From NCBI GenBank assembly GCA_013141435.1, contig JABFQZ010000001.1, positions 186,001 to 250,000 on the forward strand: a stretch of 64,000 nucleotides of DNA. The letters are read 5' to 3'. Origin of the DNA: Ferruginibacter sp. (GTDB lineage Bacteria; Bacteroidota; Bacteroidia; Chitinophagales; Chitinophagaceae). The notes below the pieces were generated by a model that saw only the letters and a list, made by a program, of their open reading frames with translations, made no database searches and was not told the DNA's origin. The translations under genes and the position numbers were made by a program. Shown here one piece after another: positions 44,423 to 53,325 of the stretch (positions within the stretch are counted from its first letter, which is position 1; each line of letters opens with the position of its first letter).

Positions 44423-44465
44423 AAAACTAAAAAGAGCCTCTTTTAAAGAGGCTCTTTTTAGTTTT
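44423..44465 (+). terminator. intrinsic terminator after the zinc-ribbon gene
   Basis: About 19-bp perfect stem, AAAACTAAAAAGAGCCTC / GAGGCTCTTTTTAGTTTT, very stable, working in both directions. Confidence 0.9.
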
Positions 44466-44475
44466 ATAAGATATG

Positions 44476-44892
44476 TAATTAGTCGTCCCTCAAAAAGCAT
44501 GAAACAGTGGCTACCAGTTAGTTTCATAAAAATTTTCTTTAAAATAACTTGCATATTATTAAATAAAATACTTAATAACTGGTAGTTTTTTATTTGCCCT
44601 TAAAAACAGTTTCCTATTAATGACCTCATAAAAATGCCGTTAAGAAAAATTGGGCGAATGGCGTAAAAGAAAAATTAATGTTACCACTGTTTGGCTTTTT
44701 ACAAAAGCTTGTAAGTCCTACAACTGCTGGGTAATGCACAAATGTTCGAACTAATTTTTGTTTAGCCATGCAACCAATTTTTTAGGCATTTTTATGAAGT
44801 CTTGAATTTTTGCTCCACTTTTGTTTCAAGACAAAAGTGGAAAAATATCTGATAATAAAAGAAGATTCGACTTTTTAAGGGTCGACTAATTA
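44476..44892. mobile_element. MITE-like element with 22-bp terminal inverted repeats
   Basis: Ends are 44476-44497 and 44871-44892; TAATTAGTCG starts each arm and 20 of 22 bases agree. The interior has no open frame of note but two more perfect 10-bp inverted repeats: CTACCAGTTA (44511-44520) with its complement at 44576-44585, and CCACTTTTGT (44815-44824) with its complement at 44831-44840. TA at the outer edges fits a TA target. This is a non-autonomous transposon or a dispersed structural repeat. Confidence 0.65.
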
Positions 44893-45008
44893 GTGTTTAT
44901 TTTTTGATTACGCCTTAAACAATACAAAAACAATTAGCATGAAAGTATTTTTCATTTTTATTTAAACTTAAGATACTTGTATGAGTCTTATTAAAAAAAG
45001 AATATAAT

Positions 45009-45296
45009 ATGAAAAATAAAATAGCTTTAATTGTATTATTTGCATTAGTATCAATACAAGTTGTAAATGCACAATTTTTAATAAAAATTAAACCCACAGC
45101 ACCTAGGGTTATAAGGGTTATAGCACCATCTAGGCAGCATGTATGGGTCGATGAAGATTGGATTTGGCAAAACAATACTTATATATCAAGAGGTGGCTAT
45201 TGGGCAGCACCTCCGCACCACAACTCAATTTGGAAACAAGGACATTGGAAAAATGCAAGAAGGGGTTGGATATGGATACCAGGGCATTGGAAATAG
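45009..45296 (+). CDS. small secreted YXWGXW-like protein
   Basis: A 95-residue protein with a signal peptide (about 1-21, ending VNAQ) and a tryptophan- and histidine-rich mature part: WVDEDWIWQ, GGYWAAPPHH, WKQGHWKNARRG and WIPGHWK. These imperfect repeats resemble the YXWGXW family of exported proteins. Function unknown. It lies just right of the MITE-like element. Confidence 0.75.
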   Translation: MKNKIALIVLFALVSIQVVNAQFLIKIKPTAPRVIRVIAPSRQHVWVDEDWIWQNNTYISRGGYWAAPPHHNSIWKQGHWKNARRGWIWIPGHWK

Positions 45297-45360
45297 CACT
45301 TAATTTATAAATGTACAAACAAGGTTATAAAAATTTGCTATTGCTTTAATATAGCCAAAT

Positions 45361-45399
45361 AAAAAATGCTTTCTCTATAATAAAGAGAAAGCATTTTTT
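45361..45399. terminator. bidirectional terminator between the YXWGXW gene and tRNA-Ser
   Basis: Perfect 16-bp stem AAAAAATGCTTTCTCT / AGAGAAAGCATTTTTT with a 7-base loop. Confidence 0.88.
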
Positions 45400-45403
45400 T
45401 ATG

Positions 45404-45488
45404 CGGAGAGCTAGGGATTCGAACCCCAGGACCTGTAACAGTCAACAGTTTTCAAGACTGCCGCAATCGACCACTCTGCCAGCTCTCC
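45404..45488 (-). tRNA. tRNA-Ser (UGA anticodon)
   Basis: Reverse strand GGAGAGCTGGCAGAGTGGTC opens the gene. Acceptor arms GGAGAGC (45482-45488) and GCTCTCC (45405-45411) pair over 7 bp with discriminator G. The anticodon loop CTTGAAA gives UGA, a long variable arm follows (class II tRNA), and GGGTTCGAATCCC forms the T arm. The 3' CCA is not encoded. Confidence 0.95.
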
Positions 45489-45491
45489 GCT

Positions 45492-45526
45492 GCAAAAGTA
45501 AGGTTTGATTTTTTAATTACAAAACT
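45492..45526 (-). promoter_or_regulatory. promoter of tRNA-Ser
   Basis: Minus strand TTTTG (45522-45526), 21 bases, then TACTTTTGC (45492-45500). Matches TTTG-N19-21-TAnnTTTG and lies directly upstream of the tRNA. Confidence 0.6.
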
Positions 45527-45692
45527 GTTTGCATACTTTTCTGAAATTTTTTGAATATATTTTCTAAAATTTTTGCAAAAGCCTTTATGTGCAACGCTTT
45601 TAGCTTATTATTTTATTAAATATTTTATATTTTATTGTTTGAAAATGACTTTAACTTTGCAAAATAATAAGACTAAAAAATAAAATTCTGAT

Positions 45693-46709
45693 ATGAAATA
45701 TGAAGTAGGCGATAAAATAGTTGTAAATGCTACCAATGAAGATGGAATTGTGTTAGAAATTATGACCGAAAAAATGGTAATGATAGAAGTAAGGGGCGTA
45801 AAATTTCCTGCATATACAGATCAAATTGATTTTCCTTATTTTAAAATGTTTTCGCAAAATAAAATTTTTGAAAAGAAAAATATAGTTATAGAAAATAAAA
45901 CAACAAAAAATGCTGTATCTAAAATAGAAAATGGTGTAGGTGTATTTTTAAAATTTGTACCCATTTACGATAAAGATATTTTTGATGATGATGTGGTTGA
46001 AAAATTAAAAATATACCTTATAAATAAAAATAATGAGGATTATAGCTTTAATTATAATTTAATGTTTAATGGCGAAAGCTCCTTTGAGTTAAAAACTGTT
46101 ATAAATGCTAATACAGAGCATTATTTGCACAATGTAAGTTTTGAAGATATGGGAGAAGGTCCAAAATTTGAATTTGATTTTTCGCTTACAAAAGAAGATA
46201 AAAAAAAGGCATTAGCACATGAAGTTTTTTTTAAACTAAACGGAAAAAAACTTTTTAAAAAAATTGAAGAAATACAATTTAAAAATGAAACAAGTTTTGA
46301 ATACGAATTATTTTTGCACTATCCAGATAGGGTAGAGGTAGATAAAGTAGATTTGAACTTGCTTAGTGGTGCAGGTTTTAGAGTATATGATGCTGCTAAA
46401 ATTAAAGACAACATAGGTGTAGCAAGATCGGTTGTGGACTTGCATATAGAAAAATTGAGCAATGATTGGAACCATTTATCAAATTTTGAAATACTAACAT
46501 TACAATTAAATAATTTTGAAAAATATTATAATTTAGCTGTAGTAAATAAATTAGAAACCTTAATAATAATACATGGTATTGGCGAAGGTGTATTAAAAGA
46601 TGAGATACATGATATTTTGAAATTGAAAAAAAATGTAAAATCTTTTGTAAATCAGTTTCACCCTCTGTATGGCTATGGTGCAACCGAAATATATTTTAAT
46701 AAATGGTAA
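45693..46709 (+). CDS. DUF2027 and Smr domain protein
   Basis: A 338-residue protein. The first 60 residues form a MutS2/KOW-like barrel (VGDKIVVNATNEDGIVLEIM), the middle is the DUF2027 domain, and the C-terminal 80 residues are an Smr domain with DLHIEKLSNDWN and IIHGIGEGVLKDEIHDIL. Smr domains cut nucleic acids with DLHG and HGxG motifs; here the DLH and HGIG elements are present. A Bacteroidota-specific protein of unknown cellular role. Confidence 0.88.
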   Translation: MKYEVGDKIVVNATNEDGIVLEIMTEKMVMIEVRGVKFPAYTDQIDFPYFKMFSQNKIFEKKNIVIENKTTKNAVSKIENGVGVFLKFVPIYDKDIFDDDVVEKLKIYLINKNNEDYSFNYNLMFNGESSFELKTVINANTEHYLHNVSFEDMGEGPKFEFDFSLTKEDKKKALAHEVFFKLNGKKLFKKIEEIQFKNETSFEYELFLHYPDRVEVDKVDLNLLSGAGFRVYDAAKIKDNIGVARSVVDLHIEKLSNDWNHLSNFEILTLQLNNFEKYYNLAVVNKLETLIIIHGIGEGVLKDEIHDILKLKKNVKSFVNQFHPLYGYGATEIYFNKW

Positions 46710-46771
46710 TAGCAGTATAATTTAGTGATATTTTTTTTGATACCTATGTGCACTAAAATTTATTATTACAA

Positions 46772-47182
46772 TTAGCTTTTATTTTTTTGCTGCAATAAAT
46801 GAATTATTTTATCAAGTTTTTCGGTTTCTATTTTGCTTAAATGTTTTTGCAAAGCTTCTATTTCTTTTTTTGCTTCAAGGTTAGTATGGTAGTCGTTTTC
46901 GGCTTGTATTCTATCTCTTTGGCTTTGCCTATTTTGTGCCATCATTATTATTGGAGCTGCATAGGCAGCTTGCGTAGAAAAAATTAAATTTAGAAGTATA
47001 AATGGATACGGATCCCAATGTTTTACAAAAGCAATAATATTTAGCAACATCCATATTATTACAACTCCTGTTTGCCAAATAATAAATTTCCATGAGCCCA
47101 TGCCAGCGGCAATTTTATCTGATAAGCGTTGGCCAAAATTTAATTCGCTTTCATGTTTTTCGTGCCATGTATTTTTAGCCAT
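46772..47182 (-). CDS. DUF1003 membrane protein
   Basis: A 136-residue protein with two membrane helices (about 33-53 and 62-82) and the DUF1003 motif FILLNLIFSTQAAYAAPIIMMAQNRQSQ, cut here to its central part: NLIFSTQAAYAAPIIMMAQN. A C-terminal coiled coil follows. Function unknown. Confidence 0.9.
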   Translation of the reverse strand: MAKNTWHEKHESELNFGQRLSDKIAAGMGSWKFIIWQTGVVIIWMLLNIIAFVKHWDPYPFILLNLIFSTQAAYAAPIIMMAQNRQSQRDRIQAENDYHTNLEAKKEIEALQKHLSKIETEKLDKIIHLLQQKNKS

Positions 47183-47204
47183 TATTATTTTTTATTTGTG
47201 AAAT

Positions 47205-47241
47205 AAAAATGCTTCCAAAATATTTTCATGGAAGCATTTTT
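47205..47241 (-). terminator. intrinsic terminator after the desaturase gene
   Basis: Perfect 13-bp stem AAAAATGCTTCCA / TGGAAGCATTTTT, between the DUF1003 start and the desaturase stop. Confidence 0.85.
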
Positions 47242-47277
47242 AAAATTATCTTTATCTAATCTATAACCTCGATACTC

Positions 47278-48354
47278 TTAAGCCCTCCCCATTTTTCTTA
47301 AATGTAAAGAATGCGAAAGTAAGGCATGCCTCATTTTTTTGAATTCAATATATTTTACATTAAACTCTTCGCAAGTGCTTTTTATTATTTTACTAATAGC
47401 AGGGTAGTGTATATGCGAAATTTTAGGAAATAGATGATGCTCTACCTGAAAATTTAAACCACCTACAAGCCAACAAATTAATTTGTTTTTTGTAGCAAAA
47501 TTAGCAGTTGTAGCTAACTGGTGTATAGCCCATTCATTTTCAATTTCGTTATTATTTTTACCAACTGGCACCGGAAAAGTTGTTTCCTCTACTGTATGAG
47601 CTAATTGAAAAACAACACTTAATACTAAGCCAGCAAACATGGCTAATACAAGAAAACCTACAAGCCAAGGCAAAAAACCTACTTTGTAAATGGGTAAAGC
47701 AACCATTATAAAAAAGTAAAATACTTTAGCTGCCCAAAATGCAAAATGATCGAACTTGCTAAATTTTTTAATTGGAATTTCACCTACTTTTTGTTTGAAA
47801 TACTTTGTAAAATCAGTATATGATACCCATGCAAGTAATAATAATGTATATAAAAACCATACATATATGTGTTGAAAACGATGTACTTTGTATTTTTTTT
47901 GACTTTCGCACAGGCGAAGCAATGGCTTAATTTCAATATCATCATCCATACCATCTATATTTGTATAAGTATGATGTATAATATTGTGTTTGTTCATCCA
48001 CATTAGCATACTTGCGCCAAGCCCATTTACCGAAAATGCTGCAATTTTGTTCCAAAATGCACTGCCACTAAAACTACCATGCCCACCATCATGCATTACA
48101 TTAAAACCAATGCCAGCAGTAATGCCGCCCATTACTAAGCATTCCAAAAGTGCAATCCAATTTGGTGGTGTAAAAAATATTAGATGCACATACAAGGCTA
48201 CGTATAAAACCCAAAATAATATTGCTTTTAAATATAATGCAAAATTACCAGTAGTTTTTTTATTGGTTTCTACAAAATAATTATTTACTCGTAGTTTTAG
48301 TTCTTTGTAAAAATCGGTACCATTTAGGTTTTTAAATTTGGGGGTAATGGCCAT
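47278..48354 (-). CDS. membrane fatty-acid desaturase
   Basis: A 358-residue di-iron desaturase. Histidine boxes: HDGGHGSF, HNIIHHTYTN and QVEHHLFPKISH; a further HQLATT precedes the last. About four membrane helices. The QxxHH third box is of the front-end/acyl-lipid type. It introduces double bonds in membrane fatty acids. Separated from BshB1 by 51 bases. Confidence 0.9.
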   Translation of the reverse strand: MAITPKFKNLNGTDFYKELKLRVNNYFVETNKKTTGNFALYLKAILFWVLYVALYVHLIFFTPPNWIALLECLVMGGITAGIGFNVMHDGGHGSFSGSAFWNKIAAFSVNGLGASMLMWMNKHNIIHHTYTNIDGMDDDIEIKPLLRLCESQKKYKVHRFQHIYVWFLYTLLLLAWVSYTDFTKYFKQKVGEIPIKKFSKFDHFAFWAAKVFYFFIMVALPIYKVGFLPWLVGFLVLAMFAGLVLSVVFQLAHTVEETTFPVPVGKNNNEIENEWAIHQLATTANFATKNKLICWLVGGLNFQVEHHLFPKISHIHYPAISKIIKSTCEEFNVKYIEFKKMRHALLSHSLHLRKMGRA

Positions 48355-48405
48355 TGAGGTATTTTTTAATTTTAATTTTTTGTAAAAATTGTATCTACAA
48401 AATTA

Positions 48406-49137
48406 TTAGGTATTCCTTTTTATTATAGCATCTAAATTTGCTATACCAATTGTTTTTTTTGATATAAAACCTTCGGCATATTTTACGCCTATCATTTTAC
48501 CAAACATTGCAGCCCTTGCTATTACAGCATCTAAAAACTCTGGAGTTGAAATGTATGTTTGTTCCGAATTTTTATTTGTAGCATCATAAAATTGTGTTTT
48601 ATATGCTTTTATCGATTCTATTTTTTGTTCAAATACAGTACTTATATCTACTACAAAATCGGGTTTTAAATACCTATCTTGTATATATTGCAAAACATAC
48701 TTTGGTCGCCAAGGTTTTTGTATTTCATTATTTTCAAAAGTTTCAACTTTTATTAAGCCCGATAAAAATGCAGCATCTGATACCAAATTTGCACTTCTGC
48801 CATGGTCAGGATGCCTATCTTCGGGTGCATTGCAAATAATAATTTCTGGCTTGTACTTTCTTAAAACTTCTATTATTTTTCGTTGCTGTACTTCGTTATT
48901 TTCAAAAAAACCATCAGCCATTTTTAAATTTTCTCTAGTATCTACTTTAAGTATTTCAGAAGCAATATCGGCTTCCGTTTTCCTAGTTTCTATGGTTCCA
49001 TTTGTGCCTAGTTCGCCTTGTGTAAGATCTATTATTCCTGTTTTTTTACCATTTAGTTTTTCTATTAAAAGTACTCCAGCACAGCCAAGTTCAACATCAT
49101 CGGGGTGTACTCCAAATGCAAGTATATCTAATTTCAT
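48406..49137 (-). CDS. bshB1: bacillithiol biosynthesis deacetylase BshB1
   Basis: A 243-residue LmbE/PIG-L zinc deacetylase. GVHPDDVELGCAGVLL holds the metal-binding HPDD, DLTQGELGTNGT is the BshB1 hallmark, and NAPEDRHPDHGR carries the second metal ligands. It removes the acetyl group from GlcNAc-malate in bacillithiol synthesis, the low-molecular-weight thiol of many Bacteroidota. The bshA and bshC genes are not in the window. Confidence 0.93.
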   Translation of the reverse strand: MKLDILAFGVHPDDVELGCAGVLLIEKLNGKKTGIIDLTQGELGTNGTIETRKTEADIASEILKVDTRENLKMADGFFENNEVQQRKIIEVLRKYKPEIIICNAPEDRHPDHGRSANLVSDAAFLSGLIKVETFENNEIQKPWRPKYVLQYIQDRYLKPDFVVDISTVFEQKIESIKAYKTQFYDATNKNSEQTYISTPEFLDAVIARAAMFGKMIGVKYAEGFISKKTIGIANLDAIIKRNT

Positions 49138-49235
49138 AATATAATAACCCTATTTATTAACAAAAATACACTAAAACTATTGCACTTATTTGCTAAAGAT
49201 TGCACAATATGAAAACATTGTGCATAACTAATTAA

Positions 49236-49871
49236 CTACATGGCTTTTGAGTGTGGAGACGATTCGTAACCATACATTCTTTGTACTTCTTTTACTAATT
49301 TTTCTATGGTCAAATCATCGGTATCGGGGTCGTAAGATTGTTTTAAATTGCTATCAAAGAAAAATGCTATTGTTTGATAAAATCGGGCTGTTACTCCACC
49401 TTTCATTTCCTTTATTATTTCATAACAATTATTACCCGTTTCTCTATTTATTAATTTCATTAATACTTTACCTTGGTATATCGATAAATTTGTAAGTGGT
49501 GTTGTAAATTCTTTTTTTAATTCTTTCTCTCTGGTTTTTATGTATGTTTTTCTTTTCTTTTTATCTTCTACAGTTTCTAAATTTTTATTAATATCATTCA
49601 TAATAGCACCAGCTCTTTGCGCATAAGGGTAAGTAACATATACTGCATTGCGTAATCTATTATATTTTGCAATGGCTAGCTTTTGAGCCTCGGTAAGTTT
49701 TGCCGAAAAAAAAACTTCTTCTAAAACTTTGTAAGGTAACATTTCGCCATTGTACAAAATAGCTTGCGTTGTTATAGTATCATTTACGCCAATTGCTTGG
49801 GCAAATATATTTTGCTTGGTATAAAAAAGTAGTGCAATTAAAAAAATATAGTGTTTCTTTTGAAAAACCAT
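49236..49871 (-). CDS. secreted DUF4294 protein
   Basis: A 211-residue exported protein: signal peptide about 1-24, then the DUF4294 core with YNGEMLPYKVLEEVFF, the AQKLAIAKYNRLRNAVYVTY region and a charged helical part, RETGNNCYEIIKEMKGG and AFFFDSNLKQSYDPD. Found only in Bacteroidota; function unknown. Confidence 0.88.
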   Translation of the reverse strand: MVFQKKHYIFLIALLFYTKQNIFAQAIGVNDTITTQAILYNGEMLPYKVLEEVFFSAKLTEAQKLAIAKYNRLRNAVYVTYPYAQRAGAIMNDINKNLETVEDKKKRKTYIKTREKELKKEFTTPLTNLSIYQGKVLMKLINRETGNNCYEIIKEMKGGVTARFYQTIAFFFDSNLKQSYDPDTDDLTIEKLVKEVQRMYGYESSPHSKAM

Positions 49872-50013
49872 TTTATGATATTAATAAAGTAAAGTTCGTT
49901 AAAATTGCAATATAAAAATACAAAGAATTCATAATAATACATACTACAATAAATATATGTTTTTGTATGATTTTATTTTTTTTGTTTTATTATACATATT
50001 AACATTTTTTTAT

Positions 50014-50475
50014 CTAAAATGTGTTACCATTTTCTATCAATATTTTTGGATGGTAATAAATTTCTGCATTTATAGAATTAGAAATTAAACAAAATTTATT
50101 CGTTTTTTTGATTGCTAAAATTGCATTTTCTTTTAATGATTCGTTTGCAATATATATTGTTGGATATAAATTTATTAGAGTAAACATGTATCTTCTTTTT
50201 ACAACTTCTATTTGCCCTATAATATTACTTTCGTATTTTGTAATGTTCAATTTTATTTTTTTTGCATAAGCTAAATATGTTGTAAAATAGCTACTACTTA
50301 TAGCACTTAGAAATAAGTGCTCTGCTGACCAATGTAAACCAATACCTCCAAATTTTTTTGGAATTGCTATTTCTATTTCACTAGCTATGTCATCTACCGA
50401 AAGTGTTCCAATTTTATTTTCTTTTGAATTTAGTTGTACTTCAAAAAGAAAATGTTTGTATGTTTTGCCCTTCAT
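50014..50475 (-). CDS. OsmC family protein
   Basis: A 153-residue OsmC/YhfA-like protein: GGIGLHWSAEHLFLSAISSS in the core and TNKFCLISNSI near the end. The second Cys of peroxidatic OsmC proteins is present (FCLISNS) but the first is replaced (SSSYFTTYLAYA), so classical peroxide reduction is doubtful. An FNR-like palindrome lies 59-72 bases upstream of its start, which suggests control by low oxygen or NO. Confidence 0.8.
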   Translation of the reverse strand: MKGKTYKHFLFEVQLNSKENKIGTLSVDDIASEIEIAIPKKFGGIGLHWSAEHLFLSAISSSYFTTYLAYAKKIKLNITKYESNIIGQIEVVKRRYMFTLINLYPTIYIANESLKENAILAIKKTNKFCLISNSINAEIYYHPKILIENGNTF

Positions 50476-50533
50476 TACAATAATTTTAAATAAAACAAGT
50501 AAACTAAGGTTGAAATTTTTCTTTAATTAGTTT

Positions 50534-50547
50534 ATGATATCTATCAT
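50534..50547. promoter_or_regulatory. FNR-like box upstream of the OsmC gene
   Basis: ATGATATCTATCAT, a perfect palindrome apart from its centre (ATGAT-N4-ATCAT). Placed to act at about -41 of an osmC transcript; it may also serve the fasciclin gene on the other strand. Confidence 0.6.
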
Positions 50548-50739
50548 GTTTTTTAATGTGTTTGCTCATTAAATAATTATTGAGTAATAATTAAAATTGC
50601 ATTATAAAATTAAGTGGTTGTAAAAAAAATGAAAATTTTTTGAGTATTTCAAATGCATAACACAAATGTGATTATACTCATAAAAATATTTGGTTATTTA
50701 TTATAATTTCACTGATTACCAATTTTAAAATATAAAAAT

Positions 50740-51297
50740 ATGCTCAAGTTTTTAACATTATCAACGATTGTTTTTAGTTTCGGATTATTTAGTTGTGCCG
50801 AAAAAGATGAACAAAATGCCAATATTTCAACTAACGAAACAACAGCACAAATCACTACTGGACAATCTGGAGTAAAAGACACTACATCTAACCCAAACAT
50901 TGTGCAAGTGGCGGTTGGTAGTAAAGATCATACTACTTTGGTAACGGCAGTAAAAGCAGCCGACCTAGTAGATGCGCTTAGTAATGCAGGACCTTTCACT
51001 GTTTTTGCACCCACCAATGCTGCATTTGATAAATTACCAAAAGGTACTGTAGAAGGGTTATTGAAACCAGAAAAGAAAGCGGATTTAGCAAATATACTTG
51101 GCTACCATACTTATGTGGGGAATTTAAAAATTGAGTATATGAATGATGGGCAAGAGTTTGATATGGTATATGGAGGCAAAGTAAAAATTACAAAAAAAGA
51201 TGGTAAAACATTTGTGAATGGCTCCGAAATTGTAGCTACCATACCTACAGCTAATGGTATAATACATGTAATTGGTGATGTGTTATTGCCTAAATAA
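50740..51297 (+). CDS. fasciclin-domain lipoprotein
   Basis: A 185-residue lipoprotein: lipobox FGLFSC (Cys19), a short Thr/Ser linker, then one FAS1 domain (about 52-184) with the H1 motif AGPFTVFAPTNAAFDKLP and the H2-like end NGIIHVIGDVLLPK. FAS1 domains mediate adhesion or binding. Similar proteins occur beside nos genes in Bacteroidota, and its neighbourhood fits, but a link to N2O reduction is only suggested. Confidence 0.88.
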   Translation: MLKFLTLSTIVFSFGLFSCAEKDEQNANISTNETTAQITTGQSGVKDTTSNPNIVQVAVGSKDHTTLVTAVKAADLVDALSNAGPFTVFAPTNAAFDKLPKGTVEGLLKPEKKADLANILGYHTYVGNLKIEYMNDGQEFDMVYGGKVKITKKDGKTFVNGSEIVATIPTANGIIHVIGDVLLPK

Positions 51298-51318
51298 AAT
51301 AACAATATATTGAAAATA

Positions 51319-51440
51319 TTTGGCTAGCTCAAAGTGTAAAATTTCTTACTAAGAATACAAGACAAAACAACGTAATTACGTTGCGAAAGTTTAATTACTT
51401 TACTTGCTGCAAGAAATAAATAAATTTTGAGTTAGTCAAA
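51319..51440. repeat. long inverted repeat between convergent genes
   Basis: TTTGGCTAGCTCAAAG (51319-51334) pairs imperfectly with TTTTGAGTTAGTCAAA (51425-51440). Inside is a perfect palindrome, CAACGTAATTACGTTG (51369-51384). It may be a bidirectional terminator or a small repeat element. Confidence 0.5.
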
Positions 51441-51443
51441 TTT

Positions 51444-51884
51444 TTATATACCACCATATCTAATAAAAGTACCAAGTGCCAACATGGTAATGGCTATTAG
51501 GTTTATTAAAATAATATGGAGGGCTAAAAAGGCTAAGTTTTTTGCACTCAATTTTGGAATAATAAATATACGTGCATGAATGGCTAAACCTAAGGTAATA
51601 AAAAGTAAAATTAATTTTAACGAAATTACTTTTTCGATACTGTTTGAAAAAGAAAACCAATTGGAAATGGTAATATTATAATGATATGCCATTAAAATAC
51701 CTGTAATAATTTGAACCAATAAAGCAGGAATACCAATGGGCTCAAATTTTTTTTCAAAGCTCTCTATAATCTTTGTGTTTTTTTCTCTTAAAGCCTTTGG
51801 TAAATAACCAAGGAGCAATATTATATGCCCACCCACCCAAATGGCCGCTGCTATTAAATGAATTATTAAATAGAAATGTATCAT
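51444..51884 (-). CDS. CopD-like membrane protein
   Basis: A 146-residue protein with four helices. N-terminal HLIAAAIWVGGHIILLLGYL has the His and Trp pattern of the CopD domain, and further His residues lie in AYHYNITI and LAIHARIFIIP. CopD-type proteins are linked to copper uptake or heme binding. Last gene of the nos unit, one base after the truncated haemoglobin gene stop, which suggests a role in copper supply to NosZ. Confidence 0.78.
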   Translation of the reverse strand: MIHFYLIIHLIAAAIWVGGHIILLLGYLPKALREKNTKIIESFEKKFEPIGIPALLVQIITGILMAYHYNITISNWFSFSNSIEKVISLKLILLFITLGLAIHARIFIIPKLSAKNLAFLALHIILINLIAITMLALGTFIRYGGI

Positions 51885-51885
51885 A

Positions 51886-52257
51886 TTAATGTAAAATCTT
51901 TATTTGCATTACAGTAGCTATACTTGTAGCTCTTTGCTTTATTAATTCGGCATTATCGCCTTCAAAAAGTTCATTTACGGTTTTGGTAAAAAGCTTTACC
52001 CATTGGTCAAAATGCACTTTACTCATTGGGCTTTTTTGGTGCATATTATGGTGCTGCACCATTGGGTTTCCTTCGTAAACACCAGTACTGAAAACAATGT
52101 TTTCCCAAAAATTATACATTATGGGCAAATGTTTGTCCCAATGCACTGGTATTACTTTGTCAAAAAAATAACCAATGGTTTCATCTACTTTTACTTTTTC
52201 GTAAAAAGTATTTACCAATAATTCTATATCTGCTCTGTTTTGAATATCTGATTTCAT
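51886..52257 (-). CDS. group III truncated haemoglobin
   Basis: A 123-residue truncated globin: VNTFYEKVKVDETIGYFFDK is the B/CD region, HLPIMYNFWENIVFSTGVYEG the E helix, and HFDQWVKLFTKTVNELFEG the F helix region with the likely proximal His. Related group III globins (Campylobacter Ctb) bind oxygen and detoxify NO. Its place in the nos unit fits NO protection during denitrification. Confidence 0.9.
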   Translation of the reverse strand: MKSDIQNRADIELLVNTFYEKVKVDETIGYFFDKVIPVHWDKHLPIMYNFWENIVFSTGVYEGNPMVQHHNMHQKSPMSKVHFDQWVKLFTKTVNELFEGDNAELIKQRATSIATVMQIKILH

Positions 52258-52264
52258 AATAATT

Positions 52265-52561
52265 TTATCCTTGAGTTAATAAACATAAAGCATCATCCAT
52301 ACATTCTATGGAATGTGTTTTATTCATTGGAATATCAATATCATCGTATTTATTTAGTTTTTTAATATTTTCGTCTTCTTTATAATGCACACAACCATAT
52401 AATACTAAAAGCTTTGCTGGTAATGCCGTTTTATGCTCTTTTAATAACATACCTTTTTTTAAACCTATTGCTAATACTTTAAAATGTTCGCCTTTGTGTA
52501 TTACTTTGGCTACAGGGTGTGTGGAGGTTTCTAACTGTACTAATACTTCATTAATTATCAT
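52265..52561 (-). CDS. small cupin-fold protein
   Basis: A 98-residue single-domain cupin-like protein: ILKKGMLLKEHKTALPAKLL type core (here GLKKGMLLKEHKTALPAKLL) and DIPMNKTHSIECMDDALCLL give the two His-containing motifs. A metal or small-molecule sensor or chaperone in the cytosol is possible. Its start overlaps the nosY stop by 4 bases. Confidence 0.72.
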   Translation of the reverse strand: MIINEVLVQLETSTHPVAKVIHKGEHFKVLAIGLKKGMLLKEHKTALPAKLLVLYGCVHYKEDENIKKLNKYDDIDIPMNKTHSIECMDDALCLLTQG

Positions 52562-53325
52562 AAGTCTTTTCTTTTAAATTTAATGAGCGATATGCTAAAA
52601 GGTACAACAATCCATAAAATTAGCAATGTAAATGAAATAACCAAACCAATACTTGTGCCAAAAAAATCTTTAAATATTGCACCAGTATAACCCATCATAG
52701 CCGATACATCAAGTTGCAATAGTATTAATATTCGGGATAAATCTATTGGGCTTAATGCGGTAATGCCTACCATAATTTTTTCGATTGGATAATCGGAAAA
52801 CTGAAACATTAAAAATAAAACCACTCCATCGAAAAGTAATGCAAAATATAGCCAAAGTAAAATGGAAACACCAATTCCTTTTGCTTTGTCTCGGCACAAA
52901 ATGGAACTTAAAAAGGCTATTGCTACAAAAATAATTGTAATTAATATACCTACGGATAGCATCATAAATGCTTTTAAAAAATCTACATAAATTAAAATAG
53001 GAATACCAGCACCCACAATAAAAGCTATTGCTAAGCTACTGGCTAAACCTGCAAATAAACTCCACCAAATTTTACTTCGCTTTATAGGATGGCTAACCAA
53101 CAACTCTATAAACTCACTACTTTTATAAATGTAAATTGTAGAAAATAATATGGCTACTAATGGCACTGTAAGCAATATAATATTTAGCAAAGTGAGCAAC
53201 CCTTTTGATGCATTGTCTTCTAAACTAAATGTACTCCACGAAAATAATGCAAGTATAATTGCATACGCAAGTACAATTTTGTTTTTTACAATATCTACGA
53301 TTACATATTTTAATATTCTATTCAT
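52558..53325 (-). CDS. nosY: NosY-type ABC transporter permease
   Basis: A 255-residue membrane protein with six helices. It overlaps nosF by 4 bases. NosDFY uses ATP to deliver material for NosZ copper-cluster assembly. ESSEFIELLVSHPIKRSKIWW-type motif is visible as SHPIKRSKIWWSLFAGL, typical of ABC-2 permeases of this kind. Confidence 0.88.
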   Translation of the reverse strand: MNRILKYVIVDIVKNKIVLAYAIILALFSWSTFSLEDNASKGLLTLLNIILLTVPLVAILFSTIYIYKSSEFIELLVSHPIKRSKIWWSLFAGLASSLAIAFIVGAGIPILIYVDFLKAFMMLSVGILITIIFVAIAFLSSILCRDKAKGIGVSILLWLYFALLFDGVVLFLMFQFSDYPIEKIMVGITALSPIDLSRILILLQLDVSAMMGYTGAIFKDFFGTSIGLVISFTLLILWIVVPFSISLIKFKRKDL

